64,000 bases of DNA from Myotis daubentonii (Eukaryota > Chordata > Mammalia > Chiroptera > Vespertilionidae): the NCBI RefSeq assembly GCF_963259705.1, contig NC_081861.1, positions 103,836,726 to 103,900,725 of the forward strand. Direction: 5' to 3'. Positions within the stretch are counted from its first letter, which is position 1. Each line of letters begins with the position of its first letter. The notes beneath the pieces were generated by a model that was not told where the DNA came from, did not search any database, and worked only from the letters and a program-made list of their open reading frames with translations. Shown here in pieces: positions 25,601 through 35,552 of this stretch. The position numbers and the translations under genes were made by a program.

Positions 25601-26473
25601 TTAATTGGGCTTCTTTGTAATTCATTGGATAAATATTGCCTAGCACAGCTCTTGAACATAGTGAGTGCCTGATACATGATACATAATAGTAGTGTTAAGA
25701 TTAATAGTGGTAGTAGTAGAGATACAAATTCAACTTTCATCAGAGGAATAAACATAATTCTTTCTCAAAGAAGTTAAAAAACATGCAAAAAAACCTAACC
25801 TATGAATGAAGCAGGGACAACTATGGACATGATTAGTGATTCAGTAGGGACATCAAGTTCATTGACTGAATTGTCATTCACAGGTGGAAGCAGTGTCTCA
25901 TCTCCAGTGACTTCTAGTGGAGGGGCTCCCTCTCCTTTGAACTCCTTGCTTTCTCCACCTTGTTCTCCGTCTACATTTCACTTACCTACAAGTTCCCTTG
26001 GAATGGCCTGTCCGGAGGTGTACCTGCACAGTATCAACTTTCCCCTTTGCTATAAAATTTGTCCAACTGATTGTTGGCAACAGCAGCCTCTTGTCTTGAC
26101 TGCTGCTGAAAATCTAGCAAGCAGCAGCAGTTCTCAGTCTTTAAGCCCATTCATGATGGAAGTTGCCAATTCAAAAAACAGTTCATCTACAGAGATCAAT
26201 GGGCAGTGTCTACCAGAACCTAATTCTTCCAATCAAATACTGTATGGATTACAGGCACCTGGAAACATTTTATCACCAAACCTCATTGCCAGGGAAACAG
26301 TTCATTGCTCTTTCCATCCTTCCTTTGGCTATTATAGATACAATTTCACTATGCCATCTAGAATGGTAAATGCTTCCAGCCATCTCAAAATGAATGACAA
26401 CACTCAAGTTTCTTTTGAAGAAGGCAAACACAATCATGCTCATTGGTATCCAACCATTAATCATTGCCATTAA
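16526..26473 (+). CDS. TBX22: T-box transcription factor TBX22 (8 coding exons)
   Basis: Nuclear T-box transcription factor, known in mammals as a repressor in palate and craniofacial development and X-linked. Coding exons: 16526-16697, 17291-17552, 18389-18490, 19867-20041, 20917-21081, 21469-21533, 21921-22006, 25884-26473; all introns GT...AG, phases consistent, 1617 nt including TAA, 538 aa (close to the human length as I remember it). Residues 10-16 (FSVEALV) form an eh1-like Groucho/TLE motif; KRKR at 21-24 is a likely nuclear signal. Residues 71-103 are a Gly/Cys/Ser tract. The T-box runs from about 120 to 313 and includes [23 protein letters not shown] and [13 protein letters not shown]. 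The C-terminal half (exon 8) is Ser/Pro/Asn-rich. The ATG was chosen because it opens the conserved N-terminus. No frameshift or stop was found, so the gene looks functional. Confidence 0.95.
17291..17552 (+). CDS. TBX22: TBX22 coding exon 2 (Gly/Cys tract, T-box start)
   Basis: The acceptor is a tandem CAGCAG, so the exon may start at 17288 or 17291 (one extra residue). It encodes KRPKTE, the Gly/Cys/Ser tract, then LEEKD, the start of the T-box at [12 protein letters not shown], and ends within the Arg-Arg codon pair. The donor GTTCGG is a weak match to consensus, but only this junction keeps the conserved reading into exon 3. Confidence 0.9.
18389..18490 (+). CDS. TBX22: TBX22 coding exon 3 (T-box)
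   Basis: Acceptor TTCTGCAG, donor GTAACT. Encodes the [20 protein letters not shown] part of the T-box. Confidence 0.95.
   Translation, partial: ADVPLCSGQGERAGPREAVLCGHGCSACGFQTL
19867..20041 (+). CDS. TBX22: TBX22 coding exon 4 (T-box)
   Basis: Acceptor TTTTTCAG, donor GTAAGC. Encodes [29 protein letters not shown] and KLTNNEMDD, all T-box hallmarks. Confidence 0.96.
20917..21081 (+). CDS. TBX22: TBX22 coding exon 5 (T-box)
   Basis: Acceptor CTCCTTTAG, donor GTAAAG. Encodes [14 protein letters not shown] and [12 protein letters not shown]. Confidence 0.96.
21180..21203. repeat. (AAAC)n microsatellite, TBX22 intron 5
   Basis: About five AAAC units just after exon 5. Confidence 0.9.
21469..21533 (+). 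CDS. TBX22: TBX22 coding exon 6 (T-box end)
   Basis: A 65-nt exon with acceptor ATTCATAG and donor GTAAGC. Encodes [20 protein letters not shown], the DNA-contacting C-terminal helix region of the T-box. Confidence 0.95.
21921..22006 (+). CDS. TBX22: TBX22 coding exon 7
   Basis: An 86-nt exon after TTTTTCCAG. Encodes [12 protein letters not shown] and [11 protein letters not shown]. Ends before GTAAGA with one base of a Ser codon. Confidence 0.94.
23099..23319 (+). repeat. Ves SINE in TBX22 intron 7
   Basis: Full-length Ves with B-box GGTTCAATTC and the TCAATAAAATATATTT tail. The direct repeat AAAAATAATTTTGA flanks it (before 23099 and after the A-rich tail). Confidence 0.93.
23690..24130 (-). 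repeat. Old L1-type 3' end split by Helitron
   Basis: TTTATTAAATTTATTGGTTGACA and TTGGTTAATAAAATTTTATA are the two halves of the repeat seen at 12770. They are separated by the Helitron at 23727. Confidence 0.6.
23727..24082 (+). mobile_element. HeliBat Helitron in TBX22 intron 7, complete
   Basis: Starts TCCTATGTAATAAAAGCC and ends with hairpin GTGCACAAATCTCATGCAC then GGCCTCTAG. It is inserted between A (23726) and T (24083) of an older repeat. It contains the short inverted pair CCACCAGGGGGC...GTGGTCAGTGCGCTCC typical of HeliBat interiors. Confidence 0.95.
24245..24535 (+). repeat. Old L1-type 3' end, plus strand
   Basis: A 3'UTR-like GA-rich stretch, then ATAACACATAGACATAGGC, GTGGTGATGG, and the end TTGTACACTTGAAACC...CACCCCAATACATTCAATTA. 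This terminus is the reverse of the copies at 12770 and 42025. Confidence 0.55.
24540..25030 (-). repeat. Degraded L1 ORF2 fragments
   Basis: CTGTATATTGCTTTGGGTAA and TTGATTCTTCCAATCCATGA are minus-strand ORF2 phrases of mammalian L1. A second fragment lies at about 4960-5030 of this 25-kb line (24960-25030). Both are heavily decayed. Confidence 0.6.
25105..25580 (-). mobile_element. HeliBat Helitron, minus strand, near TBX22 exon 8
   Basis: The minus-strand 5' end TCCTGTGTAATAAAAGCC is at 25580 and the 3' CTAG is at 25105, next to hairpin TGCATGAATTCATGCA. Host bases are A (25104) and T (25581). It lies 304 bp upstream of the last TBX22 exon. Confidence 0.94.
25884..26473 (+). CDS. TBX22: TBX22 coding exon 8 (C-terminal domain and stop)
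   Basis: Follows ATTCACAG, 3.9 kb after exon 7. Encodes the Ser/Pro/Asn-rich C-terminus: [20 protein letters not shown] near the start, [13 protein letters not shown] and HWYP near the end, then TAA. The upstream frame (25802-25883) is open but intronic. Confidence 0.95.
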
Positions 26474-27740
26474 TGAAACAGTCACATTACTATAACAATT
26501 ACAAGTAAGCACATAGTTTTTCAATTGTATCCAAAGAACAGTCAAGAGTTATTGGGCTTAAAAAACTTCATTATCAGAGAGCATTTCTCTGTTATACATT
26601 TAAAGTGCCTTATTAAATGTTCATGAGAAGTTACATTCATTTTTCACCTATGCCAAATATGATCCATAATAATCTCTGATTACAGTGGCTTTGGGCCTCA
26701 AAATAAGATAATAAATGTTATGTGATGAGATGGACTACCAATGAAAATTTACCTCAGGTGATGAAGTCTCTAATTATAGTGAAGCCAGTGTACCATATCA
26801 ACTGCTCTTACACATTGACAATGACCAAAAGAAGATGGATTTAATTCTTGTGAAAGCAGTGAAACAATTTTAGATCTCTCTATGAATATTGGCTTCATTG
26901 TAATTGTCTTTTTAGTAATTGCAGGAGGAAGTTTCATTGTTCATTTGCCATATACTTTTATATTCTATTATATCTGTATTATATACACTAGTAGCTGATA
27001 AAGGGGCTACTAATATCAATTTTAAGACGCAAGTAAGGATGCAAACTTTTAAATATTAATCTTTGCAGGCTAAAGATCATTTAATCCTGAAGGAAAATGA
27101 AGATTAAATGAAATGCAAGCTATTATAAATAAATCCAATCTTTTATTTCCTTTTATTTTTGAATCATTCAAAGGTGAAAAATGTTTATTTATTCCTTTAA
27201 CAAACCTCGTATTTTATACAGTTTATCCAAAAAGATTATGAAATTGGGATTTGAAGGGGAAGAATACATTTGAGCCCATAAATATAAAAATACCATTACA
27301 TTGTTACAATTTAAATGGCTCTTCATATCACAATTGCATGACCTAACTTTTGACAAACTAACCAAACTTTTAAACTGCTTTTCCTAACTTTTCTAAAACA
27401 TATTAAGAAGAACATATCATTATTTACTTTGTTCAAAATGGTTATTTCCTCTTAAATGTGCCTTATATGTATGCTGTACAGTATATGCAATTAATTTATA
27501 TGTCCCTTTATTTCTGGGAGTAGGGTTAGGAGAGCCTATGGTTACACTCAAACTGAGTATTCTAGTAAAGATGAAATATTATGTTGCCCCAAAAATAACT
27601 AGGCATCTTTATAAAAGTCTGAAGCAGAGCACCTGTACTACCCTGGTTTATCAAATCAGGGATTAAAGCAGCAAGTACACTTTATTACTATCTACTGTAA
27701 AGCCGGAAAGTTGTAAGCTAACATTTACTGCTAAAATAAA
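26474..27740 (+). other. TBX22: TBX22 3' untranslated/flanking region
   Basis: AT-rich sequence after the stop without recognisable repeats. AATAAA occurs at 26710-26715, 27128-27133 and 27735-27740. Which of them is used cannot be decided from sequence alone. Confidence 0.5.
26710..26715 (+). promoter_or_regulatory. TBX22: Candidate poly(A) signal for TBX22
   Basis: First AATAAA after the stop codon, 237 nt downstream. Further candidates are at 27128 and 27735. Confidence 0.35.
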
Positions 27741-27952
27741 CTTTGATTTTTTAAAGCAGAAAAGCCCATGCCATATGATAATGAAACTTATTCTGATGGC
27801 TTACATGACAGATATTCAATAATTAATGACATAAAGTATTTAACTGAAAAATTCAGAAAATCTCTAGGTTGCTTTCCAAATGCTAATATTTAAGAGAAGG
27901 CATTAATTTTATAGTTGCTCTAATACATATATCCCATGCTTTATAGTTCAGA

Positions 27953-28564
27953 CTAGAGGCGCAGTGCACAAATTCATGCATGGGTGGGGTCCCCCTGGGT
28001 GGTCTGCAGGGATCTAGCCAAAACCCTCAATCCAATACTGCCTGCAGCTCCTACCTGCCACTCCCACTCATCCCGGCCCCACTGTGCCTGCAGCAGGCTT
28101 GCGCCCCATCAGTCCCCGCAGCAGCACTTGCCAGCCATGAGCCCTGCATCTGGCGCCCTCCCAAAGGGAGAGGCCTGCGGGGGATCGAGCTGAAATTGGC
28201 TCTCCGACATCCCCCAAGGGGTCTCGGATTGTAAGAGGGTGCGGGCCAGGCTGAGGGACCCCACTGATGCATGATCGAGACCTAGAGGGACCCCAAGAGA
28301 GTTTCAGGGCTTGTCTGGCCCATCTCACTCAGTCCCCATCAACCAGACCTCAGCAGCAAGTGAACCTACCGGTCAGAGCATCTGACCCCTGGTGGTGGTC
28401 AGTGCACATCATAACAACTGGTCAACCAATTGACTGTCTGCCCCCTGGTTGTCAGTGCATGTCATAGCGAGTGGATGAACAGCCTTAACATATCATTAGC
28501 ATATTATGCTTTGATTGTTCAGTTGTTCTGCTGTTCCATCTATTTGCATATTACCCTTTTAATA
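27953..28564 (-). mobile_element. HeliBat Helitron, minus strand
   Basis: CTAG and hairpin end at 27953. The minus-strand 5' end at 28540-28564 is degenerate (AAAAGGGTAATATGCAAATA recognisable, TCCTATA not intact). It abuts the plus-strand Helitron at 28565. Confidence 0.8.
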
Positions 28565-30506
28565 TCCTATCTAATAAAAGACAACAAGGGTAATTAACTG
28601 TACCTCCGCTACACTTCCCATTGGCTAATCAGTGTGATATGCAAATTAACTGCCAACAAAGATGGCGGTTAATTTGCATACGTAGGCACAATGATGGGAG
28701 GCGAAAGGGGAAGAACGGTGATGGTGATCAAAAACCCAGGCTGCAGGCAAGAGCCGGAAGGCAGGGCAAAGGCGGCCCCCAGGGAGATCGGAGAACCAGG
28801 ACCCCCTTTGCCCGCCCCCAGCCGGTGATCAGAGAAGCCGGAGGGGGCAGGGAAGAGGCGGGCGCCTGCGCCTGCCTCTTCCCTGGCCCCCCCTTCCCAG
28901 GGATCGACGACCAGAGAAGCTGACCGGTGCCTCTTCCCTGGACCCCCTGCCCAGGATCGATGACCCGAGAAGCCAGTACGAGCCTCTTCCCTGACCCCCC
29001 CCTGCCCTGGATTGGCGACTGGGCAAGCAAGGGCCACCCCAACCTGTGAAGTTTCGCACAAAGGTGGGGAGGCCAGGTTTGGGTGGGTTTTTCAGGCCCA
29101 GGGAAGGCGCCTTCGCTCTCTACGCCCAGACTGTGGCCAAGGGGCCCTCTGGAGGCATGTGGTGACTGAACCCAAGCCAGGCCGGAGTCCTGCTCTCACT
29201 GAGAGGCAAGTAACTAGTCACCGTGCCCCAAATGCATGGGGAGCACCAGCGGCCTCCTCTCTCCTGCCCTGGAAGGTGGAAGGCCTGGTGGGATTCACAG
29301 GTAAAATGCAGACACTGATGGGTCCCAGACCCCTTTTCTTTGCACACACACACCCCCCCCCACCCCTCACCCCCACCTCCCATCATTCTGTGAGGCTAAG
29401 GTTCCTGAGCCCAGATCCAAGGACTGCAAAGGGAACAATTCTCCTGGTGAGAACATGCAGGCAGGTGCCTCCTGCCAAGGTGGCCAAGTTTGACAAACAG
29501 CGCCTCCTGAGGTGGGGAAAGCAGAGTGCCGTGGAGCAGCGCCAGCTCCCAGCTACCCCGAGGGCAGGTGGCCACTGCAGCTCCCTGCTGGCCCCAACAG
29601 CTGGGTGGCAGCCCCTGCGTGTCTGGTGCACCTAGGCCTTGCTGACCTTGTAACCCTCAGAGCATGCACCCACCTCCTGGTCCTAATTGCCTCTCCCCTC
29701 TCCACACACACACACACACACACATGCATCTGGAAAGGTGGGAACAAGGACTAGGCAGCCACGTCCATGCCCTTGCTGGTGAAAGTCACACTCCAAGTGG
29801 CCGGCTGTGTGAGGGGTAGTGGACACACATGCAACTCGCTCACTCTTTCCCTGGAAAATCCAGGGCGCACCTCGGCTCCTGCAACATGCGGAGTTAGAAA
29901 TTGAACCATTTATTGTCTCCTAACTTTTCTCTGGTTTCTTTGGTCACTGACTGTGACTGCCCCCACTGTTCTGAGGGGGCCCTAGGGGCTCCTCAGCCAG
30001 ACCACAAATCCCCAAATCAAACACTCGCTTTCAGAAAGCCATGCTTCTCTCAATGCACCCCGCAACCTGAAAGGTTGCCTCTCCGTGAAAAGCTTGGAGG
30101 AGCACAAAGCTGGAAAAGGACAGCTGGTGCTTGGTGGGGTCCCTGGGACCCAAAAAGGTGCAGAAAATATATATATATATATATTTTTTTAACACATTTC
30201 AATTTCAAGAAGTAAAAACAAAATCAGGAAAGAAAAACTATGCTTTCAGAGCCTGAATATCCACAGGGACCTCAGCGCGATCCCCAGCCGCCACCCGCTC
30301 CAGTGCAGGATCTGGGCCTGCCATCTGCAACTGGAGGAGACGGGGAAGACACTGAGGGATTGGGCATGCCATCTGCCACCAGGGGAGCGGGCCTAAGGCA
30401 GCAGGTGGTTATTTCCCGAGGGGTCCCAGACTTTGAGAGGGTACAGGATGGGCTGAGGGACAGCCCCCCCTGCCCGTGCACAAATTTTTGTGCACCGGGC
30501 TACTAG
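28565..30506 (+). mobile_element. Long Helitron (module X) carrying non-repeat DNA
   Basis: The 5' end TCCTATCTAATAAAAGAC and the next 100 bp match module A elements. The 3' end is hairpin GTGCACAAATTTTTGTGCAC, GGGCTACTAG. The 1942-bp interior holds a GC-rich roughly 60-bp tandem (about 28790-29030) and then about 1.2 kb of gene-like GC-rich DNA absent from the other elements here. The largest frame (29012-29635, 207 codons) resembles no family I recognise. It has no Rep/helicase domain, so it is non-autonomous. Confidence 0.8.
29040..30230. other. Putative captured genomic segment inside Helitron X
   Basis: Mixed GC-rich DNA with two short (CA)n tracts (about 29341 and 29702) and splice-like motifs (for example ATTCACAGGTAAAATG near 29295). 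It is not shared with Helitron modules A, B, C, D or E. I cannot name a source gene. Confidence 0.45.
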
Positions 30507-31142
30507 TCCTATCTAATAAAAGAGAAACGTGGTAATTAGCGTACGTCCAATACCCTTCCCATTTGCTAATCAGGGCGATAAGCAAATTAACTGCCAGGCC
30601 AAGATGGTGGCCGGCAGCCAGGCAGCTTGAAGTTAACATGAGTCTGGCTTGCTTCAGTGACGGAGGACACCAACGTTCTCCGCCTGCCTTGCCGGCCTCT
30701 GAGCTTGCAGTTTGAAACATTGTTACAAATATACAAGCTAAACAAAACCCCAGAAACCTGCTTTCAGCCAGCCGGGATCTCAGAGCTGGAGTTGATACAG
30801 TGTTTGGATTATAGAACCCAAACAAACCAGATACCTGCTTTCAGCAGCAGAGGCCTCAGAGCTGGAGCCAGAGCTAAAGCTGGCCCAGAATTTAAAAAAA
30901 GAGAAAAAAAGGAAGAGGTGGGAGCTTCAGTCACCCGCCAGCCTGAAAACAGCCATCAGCCCCTCACCCAGACTGGCCAGGCACCCCAGTGGGGACCCCC
31001 ACCCTGAAGGGTGTGTGACCAGCTGCAAACAGCCATCATCCCCACACCCAGGCTGGCCAGGCACCCAAGCAGGACCCTCACCCTGATACAGGACACCCTT
31101 CAGGGCAAACCAGCCGGCCCCCACCTGTGCACCAGGCCTTTA
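30507..31142 (+). mobile_element. Helitron module A (array 1)
   Basis: Starts TCCTATCTAATAAAAGAG directly after the CTAG of module X, with no host base between. The interior holds a YY1-like AAGATGGTGG near the 5' end and two roughly 80-bp tandem units (CCTGAAAACAGCC). The 3' end reads CACCAGGCCTTTA and runs straight into the TCC of module B: the final G of CTAG is absent. Confidence 0.88.
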
Positions 31143-32293
31143 TCCTATATAGTAAAAGGGTAATATGCCTCCCAGCACCGGGATCAGCGGAGTCGCAAGG
31201 TCTCCTGGCACCGGGATCAGCGTGACAGGGGGCAGCGCCCAAACCCCCTGATCGCCCTGCAGCTCTGTGTGTGACAGGGGGTGGGGCCACAACCTCCCTA
31301 TCCGCCCTGCTCTGTTCGTGACAGGGGAAGGCGCCCCAACCCCCTGATCAGCCCTGCTCTGTGCCTGATGGGGGTAGCTCCCCAACCCCCTGATCGCCTT
31401 GCAGCTCTGTGTGTGACATGGTGCGGTGCCCCAACCCCTCCCCCGCCATGGGCCCTGCTCTGTGTGTGACGGGGTAGAGCCATAACCTACCCATCGGCCC
31501 TGCCCTGAGTGTGACAGTGGTGGTGCCCCAACCAACTGATCAGCCCTGCTCTGTGGGTGATAGAGGGTGGTTCCCCAACCCGCCCCCCCACAGGCCCTGC
31601 TCTGTGTGTGACGGGGTAGAGCCATAACCTCCCCATTGGCCCTGCCCTGAGTGTGACAGGGTGCGGTGCCCCAACCCCCTGATCCGCCCTGCTCTGCGTG
31701 TGACAGGGACGGTGCCCCAACTCCCCTATCAGCCCTACTCTGTGAGTGACAGGGGGGAGCTCCCCAAACCCCTGATGGGCCCTGCTCTGTGCTTGACAGG
31801 GGGGAGCTCCCCAACCCCCTGATTGACCCTGTTCTGTGCGTGACAGGGTACGGAGCCCCAACCCCCCTGATGGGCCCTGCTCTGTGAGTGACAGAGGGCA
31901 GCACCCCAACCCCCTGATTGGCCCTGCTCTGTGCGTGACAGGTGTTGGCGCTGCAACCTCCCCATCAACCCTGCCTTGAGTGTGACAGGGGGCGGTGCCC
32001 CAACCCCCCAATCGGTGCTACCCTGAGCGTGACTGAGGGTGGCATTGCAACCTCCCAATCTGCCCTGCTCTGTGCATGGCAGGGTGTGGCGCCCCAACTC
32101 CCCCATTGGCCCTGCTCTGAGCCCAACCAGGGGCTGCACCTAGGGATTGGGCCTGCCCTCTGCCACCCGGGAGCAGGCCTAAGCCAGCAGGTCGTTATCT
32201 CCCAAGGGGTCCCAGACTGCGAGAGGGCACAGGCCGGGCTGAGGGACCCCCTGCCCCCCCAAGTGCACAAATTTTTGTGCACCAGGCCTCTAG
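31143..32293 (+). mobile_element. Helitron module B with minisatellite (array 1)
   Basis: Starts TCCTATATAGTAAAAGGG. The interior is a roughly 47-bp minisatellite (CCCTGCTCTGTG...CCCCAACCCCCTGATC, about 19 units, 31200-32110). The 3' part is HeliBat-like and ends with hairpin GTGCACAAATTTTTGTGCAC, GGCCTCTAG. Long open frames over the minisatellite are artefacts of its period. Confidence 0.9.
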
Positions 32294-33074
32294 TATAGAT
32301 ATATAACCCTAATATGCAAATAGACTGAATGGTGGAACAACCAAACAACCAGTCACTATGACGTGTGCCAACCACCAGGTGGCACGTGCGGAACATGGCA
32401 GGTGTCCAAACATGGTGGGCATCAGCTGCAGCAAGATGGTAGAGCAGGTGAGTGGGGGTACCAGTTGCTGTCATTGGGGTGAGCCTCTGGTGGTTACTGA
32501 AGATTCTTTGCTCCTGTGTGACATGGTCATGCCCAGCACTTGTACCCTCTGCCGGCGCCAGCCCCACTCGCACCCACTGCTGGCACCAGAGCTGCTTCTC
32601 GCACCCACTGCTAGTGATCGCCCCACTTGTAGCTGGCATCAGAGCCACCGCTTGCACCCACTGCTCGCACCTGGCACTGGTCCTGATCACTTGGCACCAT
32701 CAGTGGGTGCAAGTGGCAGCTGCTGGCCCTGATTGCTCCTGAGGGCTTCTCCACCTCCCCCTGCTCCTGAGGGACGATCAAGACAGCACTCGCTGCTCAC
32801 ACCCACTGCTAGTGCCAGCCCCAGTTGCACCTGTCACTGGTGCAGGCCCCAATCGCTCCATGCCATCAGCAGGTGCAAGCAGGGCTGGCACCGTCAGTTC
32901 GTGGGAGCAGCAGCGGTGGGAGCAGGGTTGCCGGCTGACAGGAGACTAAGGGCTGTGGTGGGAAGGGCTGGGAAGGGGCATGGAGTATGGGTGAATACCT
33001 GGCCCTGTGCACACCGCAGCCTCACAGCCCACAGTTCCTTTCAAGGTGCACGAATTCGTGCACTGGGCCCCTAG
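32294..33074 (+). mobile_element. Helitron module C (array 1)
   Basis: Directly follows the CTAG of module B with TATAGATATATAACCCTAAT, then ATATGCAAATAGACTGAATG. It ends with hairpin GTGCACGAATTCGTGCAC and GGGCCCCTAG. Solo relatives lie at 10341-11048, and an inverted copy at 48690-49641. Confidence 0.88.
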
Positions 33075-33094
33075 TATAGGATAATTATGGTATA

Positions 33095-33491
33095 CGAGAG
33101 GCCCAGTGCACAAATTCATGCACCAGTGGGGTCCGTTGGCCTGGCCTGCAGGATATGGCTGAAACCAGCTCTCTGACATCCCACGAAGGGTCCCAGATTG
33201 CAAGAGAGCACAGGCCAGACCGAGGGACCCCACCAGTGCATGATCAGGGCTGGGGAGGGATGTGGGAAGTTGGCCAGCCAGGGAGGAACCACAAGAGTGC
33301 TCCACAGCCCACAGCCAGACCCCAGCAGCAAGCAAACCTACTGGTTGGAGCATCTGCCCCCTGGTGGTCAGTTCACATCACAGCGAGTGGTTGAGCAGCC
33401 TTAGCATATCATTAGCATATTACACTTTGATTGGTTGAACTGCCAACCAGATGATTGGACACTTAACATATTAGGCTTTTATTATATAGGA
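33095..33491 (-). mobile_element. HeliBat Helitron, minus strand
   Basis: 3' hairpin at the left with a mutated terminus (CTCG instead of CTAG). The 5' end TCCTATATAATAAAAGCC on the minus strand is at 33491. Confidence 0.85.
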
Positions 33492-33670
33492 TGTTACCAT
33501 ATAAAACTGATAATAGAGAACTACATTGGTAAAGGTAATTAATATAAAGGAGTAAAAGTTAAAATGCTTGAATCTAGACATATTTTTAAAGTCTTTTTTT
33601 ACATAATGTATATAAATTGTCATTTCATACTTTTAACCAAGGGGAAGCCTGAATAAAAAAATCAGACATG

Positions 33671-33885
33671 AGCCCTGATCAGTTTGGCTCAGTGGATAGA
33701 GCATCGGCCTGGGGACCGAAGGGTCCCAGGTTCGATTCTGGTCAAGGGCATGTACCTTGGTTGCGGACGCATCCCCAGTAGGGGGTGTGCAGGAGGAAGC
33801 TGATCGATGTTTCTCTCTCATCAATGTTTCTGACTCTCTGTCCCTCTCCCTTCCTCGCTATAAAAAAAAAATCAATAATAAAAAA
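33671..33885 (+). repeat. Ves SINE with target duplication
   Basis: Full-length Ves. The repeat AAAAATCAGACATG precedes the head and follows the A-rich tail. Confidence 0.93.
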
Positions 33886-33900
33886 AGAAAAATCAGACAT

Positions 33901-35217
33901 GGAAGAGACCTCCAGAAGTCCAGTAAGCAGTCCCCTACTTTCTGAACAAGTTACTCATCTGCAGATAGTTACTAACAATTCTTATTCATGTACAATTACT
34001 ATTTAATGTCATTATTTGATATTGAATAAATCCTTGCATCCTAATAGGATAGTTCAAAATTCAGAATAAAAAACAAAATACTATGGAATTTTATTAATTT
34101 CAACTGCATCAACTAAATAGTAGGCTTTCTTTAAAAACCTACAAAAATTTGAAAAAATCAGTCCAGTTAGATAAGGTGTGAAATAGCAAATGAAATTTGT
34201 CAAACAATACTCAGTAGACCCCCAAGTCTAATAATTAAAACTGCTATATCTATTTGGTTTGAATATACATTTACCCTATGTCCCCTTTAAAATGAAACAT
34301 CTTAATTTGGATGAATAGGTTCATAAAATGTGATTCTTAACCTGACCTTATTATATAACTTACCTCAAATAAATTAAGAGAAAACAAACTTTCATTGACT
34401 GTGTAAAATCTGTACATTGAGTCAAGCTCAGACCTGTAGTTGGATTCCCTTGTCAGGAAGGTCCTATTTTGTGAAACAAGCAAACTGAAATCAAAGATTT
34501 GATTTCAAGTGTGAGCCTCATTGAAGAGCACATGTCTAAGAGGAAAATATTCATTTATTTAAATGACCAAAGTATACCTTTAGGTACTATAACTTAGAAC
34601 ATCAAAATGATTATTTCTTTTTACTAAGCAAAGGGGTTAAGCCCTCTGGACATTACATTTGATAGTCTAATATACAACTTTATATTATATAATTGTAGAA
34701 TCTTCAAACATTAATACTGTTGCTTCTACTTACTATAGTACAAAAATGAAGATTGATATTTTTCCCCTACTATAAAGGTAAGCATTCATGATATTTCACT
34801 GATATTAGGCATGGGTTCTACCTATGGACTGAGAATGGACATGACTTAATTCTTCTTTTGTAAGTTTAGAATATATTCATGGCAGGAAAAGAAATTCCAA
34901 TTAGAATCAGGAAGTGATGAGTAAGTGAATCAGTCTTTGAATAATCAGACCTATGTGATAACAATTTGACAATGTGCTCCAAACAAATAAAGACAAGTAT
35001 ATGTATTGGACATTATGGAAAATTTACCTTTCATTCACCTAATCATTTATATTATGCACCTTGGGAAAAATCATAGTGCACATAAAGCAGGCAATGTGTC
35101 TTTCAGGTGTTACTGATTTAATGCTAAACTGAACATGATTGAAATAAATGTTTTCTATAAATATTTAAAATATATTTTACAAAAATCTACATATATATAT
35201 ATGTTTACTAGTATATT
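33901..35217. other. No gene or recognisable repeat
   Basis: AT-rich non-coding DNA. Confidence 0.5.
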
Positions 35218-35285
35218 CCCCAAAATGTATACACTTTGAATAATTATAAAGTCAGTGTTTATTAACATACAGTTCATTTTCAAAA
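35218..35285 (+). repeat. Mariner-like fragment
   Basis: CCCCAAAATGTATACACTTT and TAATTATAAAGTCAGTGTTT parallel the fuller copies at 41089-41160. Confidence 0.45.
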
Positions 35286-35396
35286 TGTAAAAGAATCTAC
35301 AGAAATTAATCTCTTTTTTTATCATGCCTGTTTTCAAACTGACGATCATTCTGGTCCAGGCACTGCTGATATACAAAGCAATGGAATCACAAACAG

Positions 35397-35552
35397 GATG
35401 GGAAGAGATCAACCAAAGAACTTGTATACATTTATGCATAACCCATGGACACAGACAATAGGTGGTGAAAGCCTGGGGCAGGGGTGGGCTAGACGGGGTC
35501 ATTGGGGAAGAAAAAGGGACATATGTTTCAACAATAAAGATTTTTTTAAAAC
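35397..35552 (+). repeat. L1 3' tail, short
   Basis: GAGATCAACCAAAGAACTTG through GACACAGACAATAGGTGG, a G-rich stretch, CATATG and ACAATAAAG plus A/T-rich tail: the last 150 bp of the local L1 family. Confidence 0.8.

Larger units (their letters stand above)
22007..25883 (+). other. TBX22: TBX22 intron 7, transposon-rich
   Basis: The largest TBX22 intron here (3.9 kb). It is AT-rich unique DNA up to 23098, then a Ves SINE, Helitrons in both orientations and old L1 pieces up to 300 bp from exon 8. Confidence 0.85.

Noticed and set aside
29012..29635. 207-codon open frame inside Helitron X
   Set aside because: No recognisable protein family; composition is that of GC-rich non-coding DNA and it crosses (CA)n and splice-like sites. 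It is reported only as part of a possible captured segment.
31143..32293. CRISPR-like regular repeats
   Set aside because: Units are adjacent with no unique spacers, and the DNA is clearly a mammalian minisatellite within a Helitron.
31140..32690. Long minus-strand frames (254, 241, 174 codons) and their inverted counterparts at 49799-50544
   Set aside because: They lie over the 47-bp minisatellite of Helitron module B and show its period as a repeated peptide; both strands and several frames are open.
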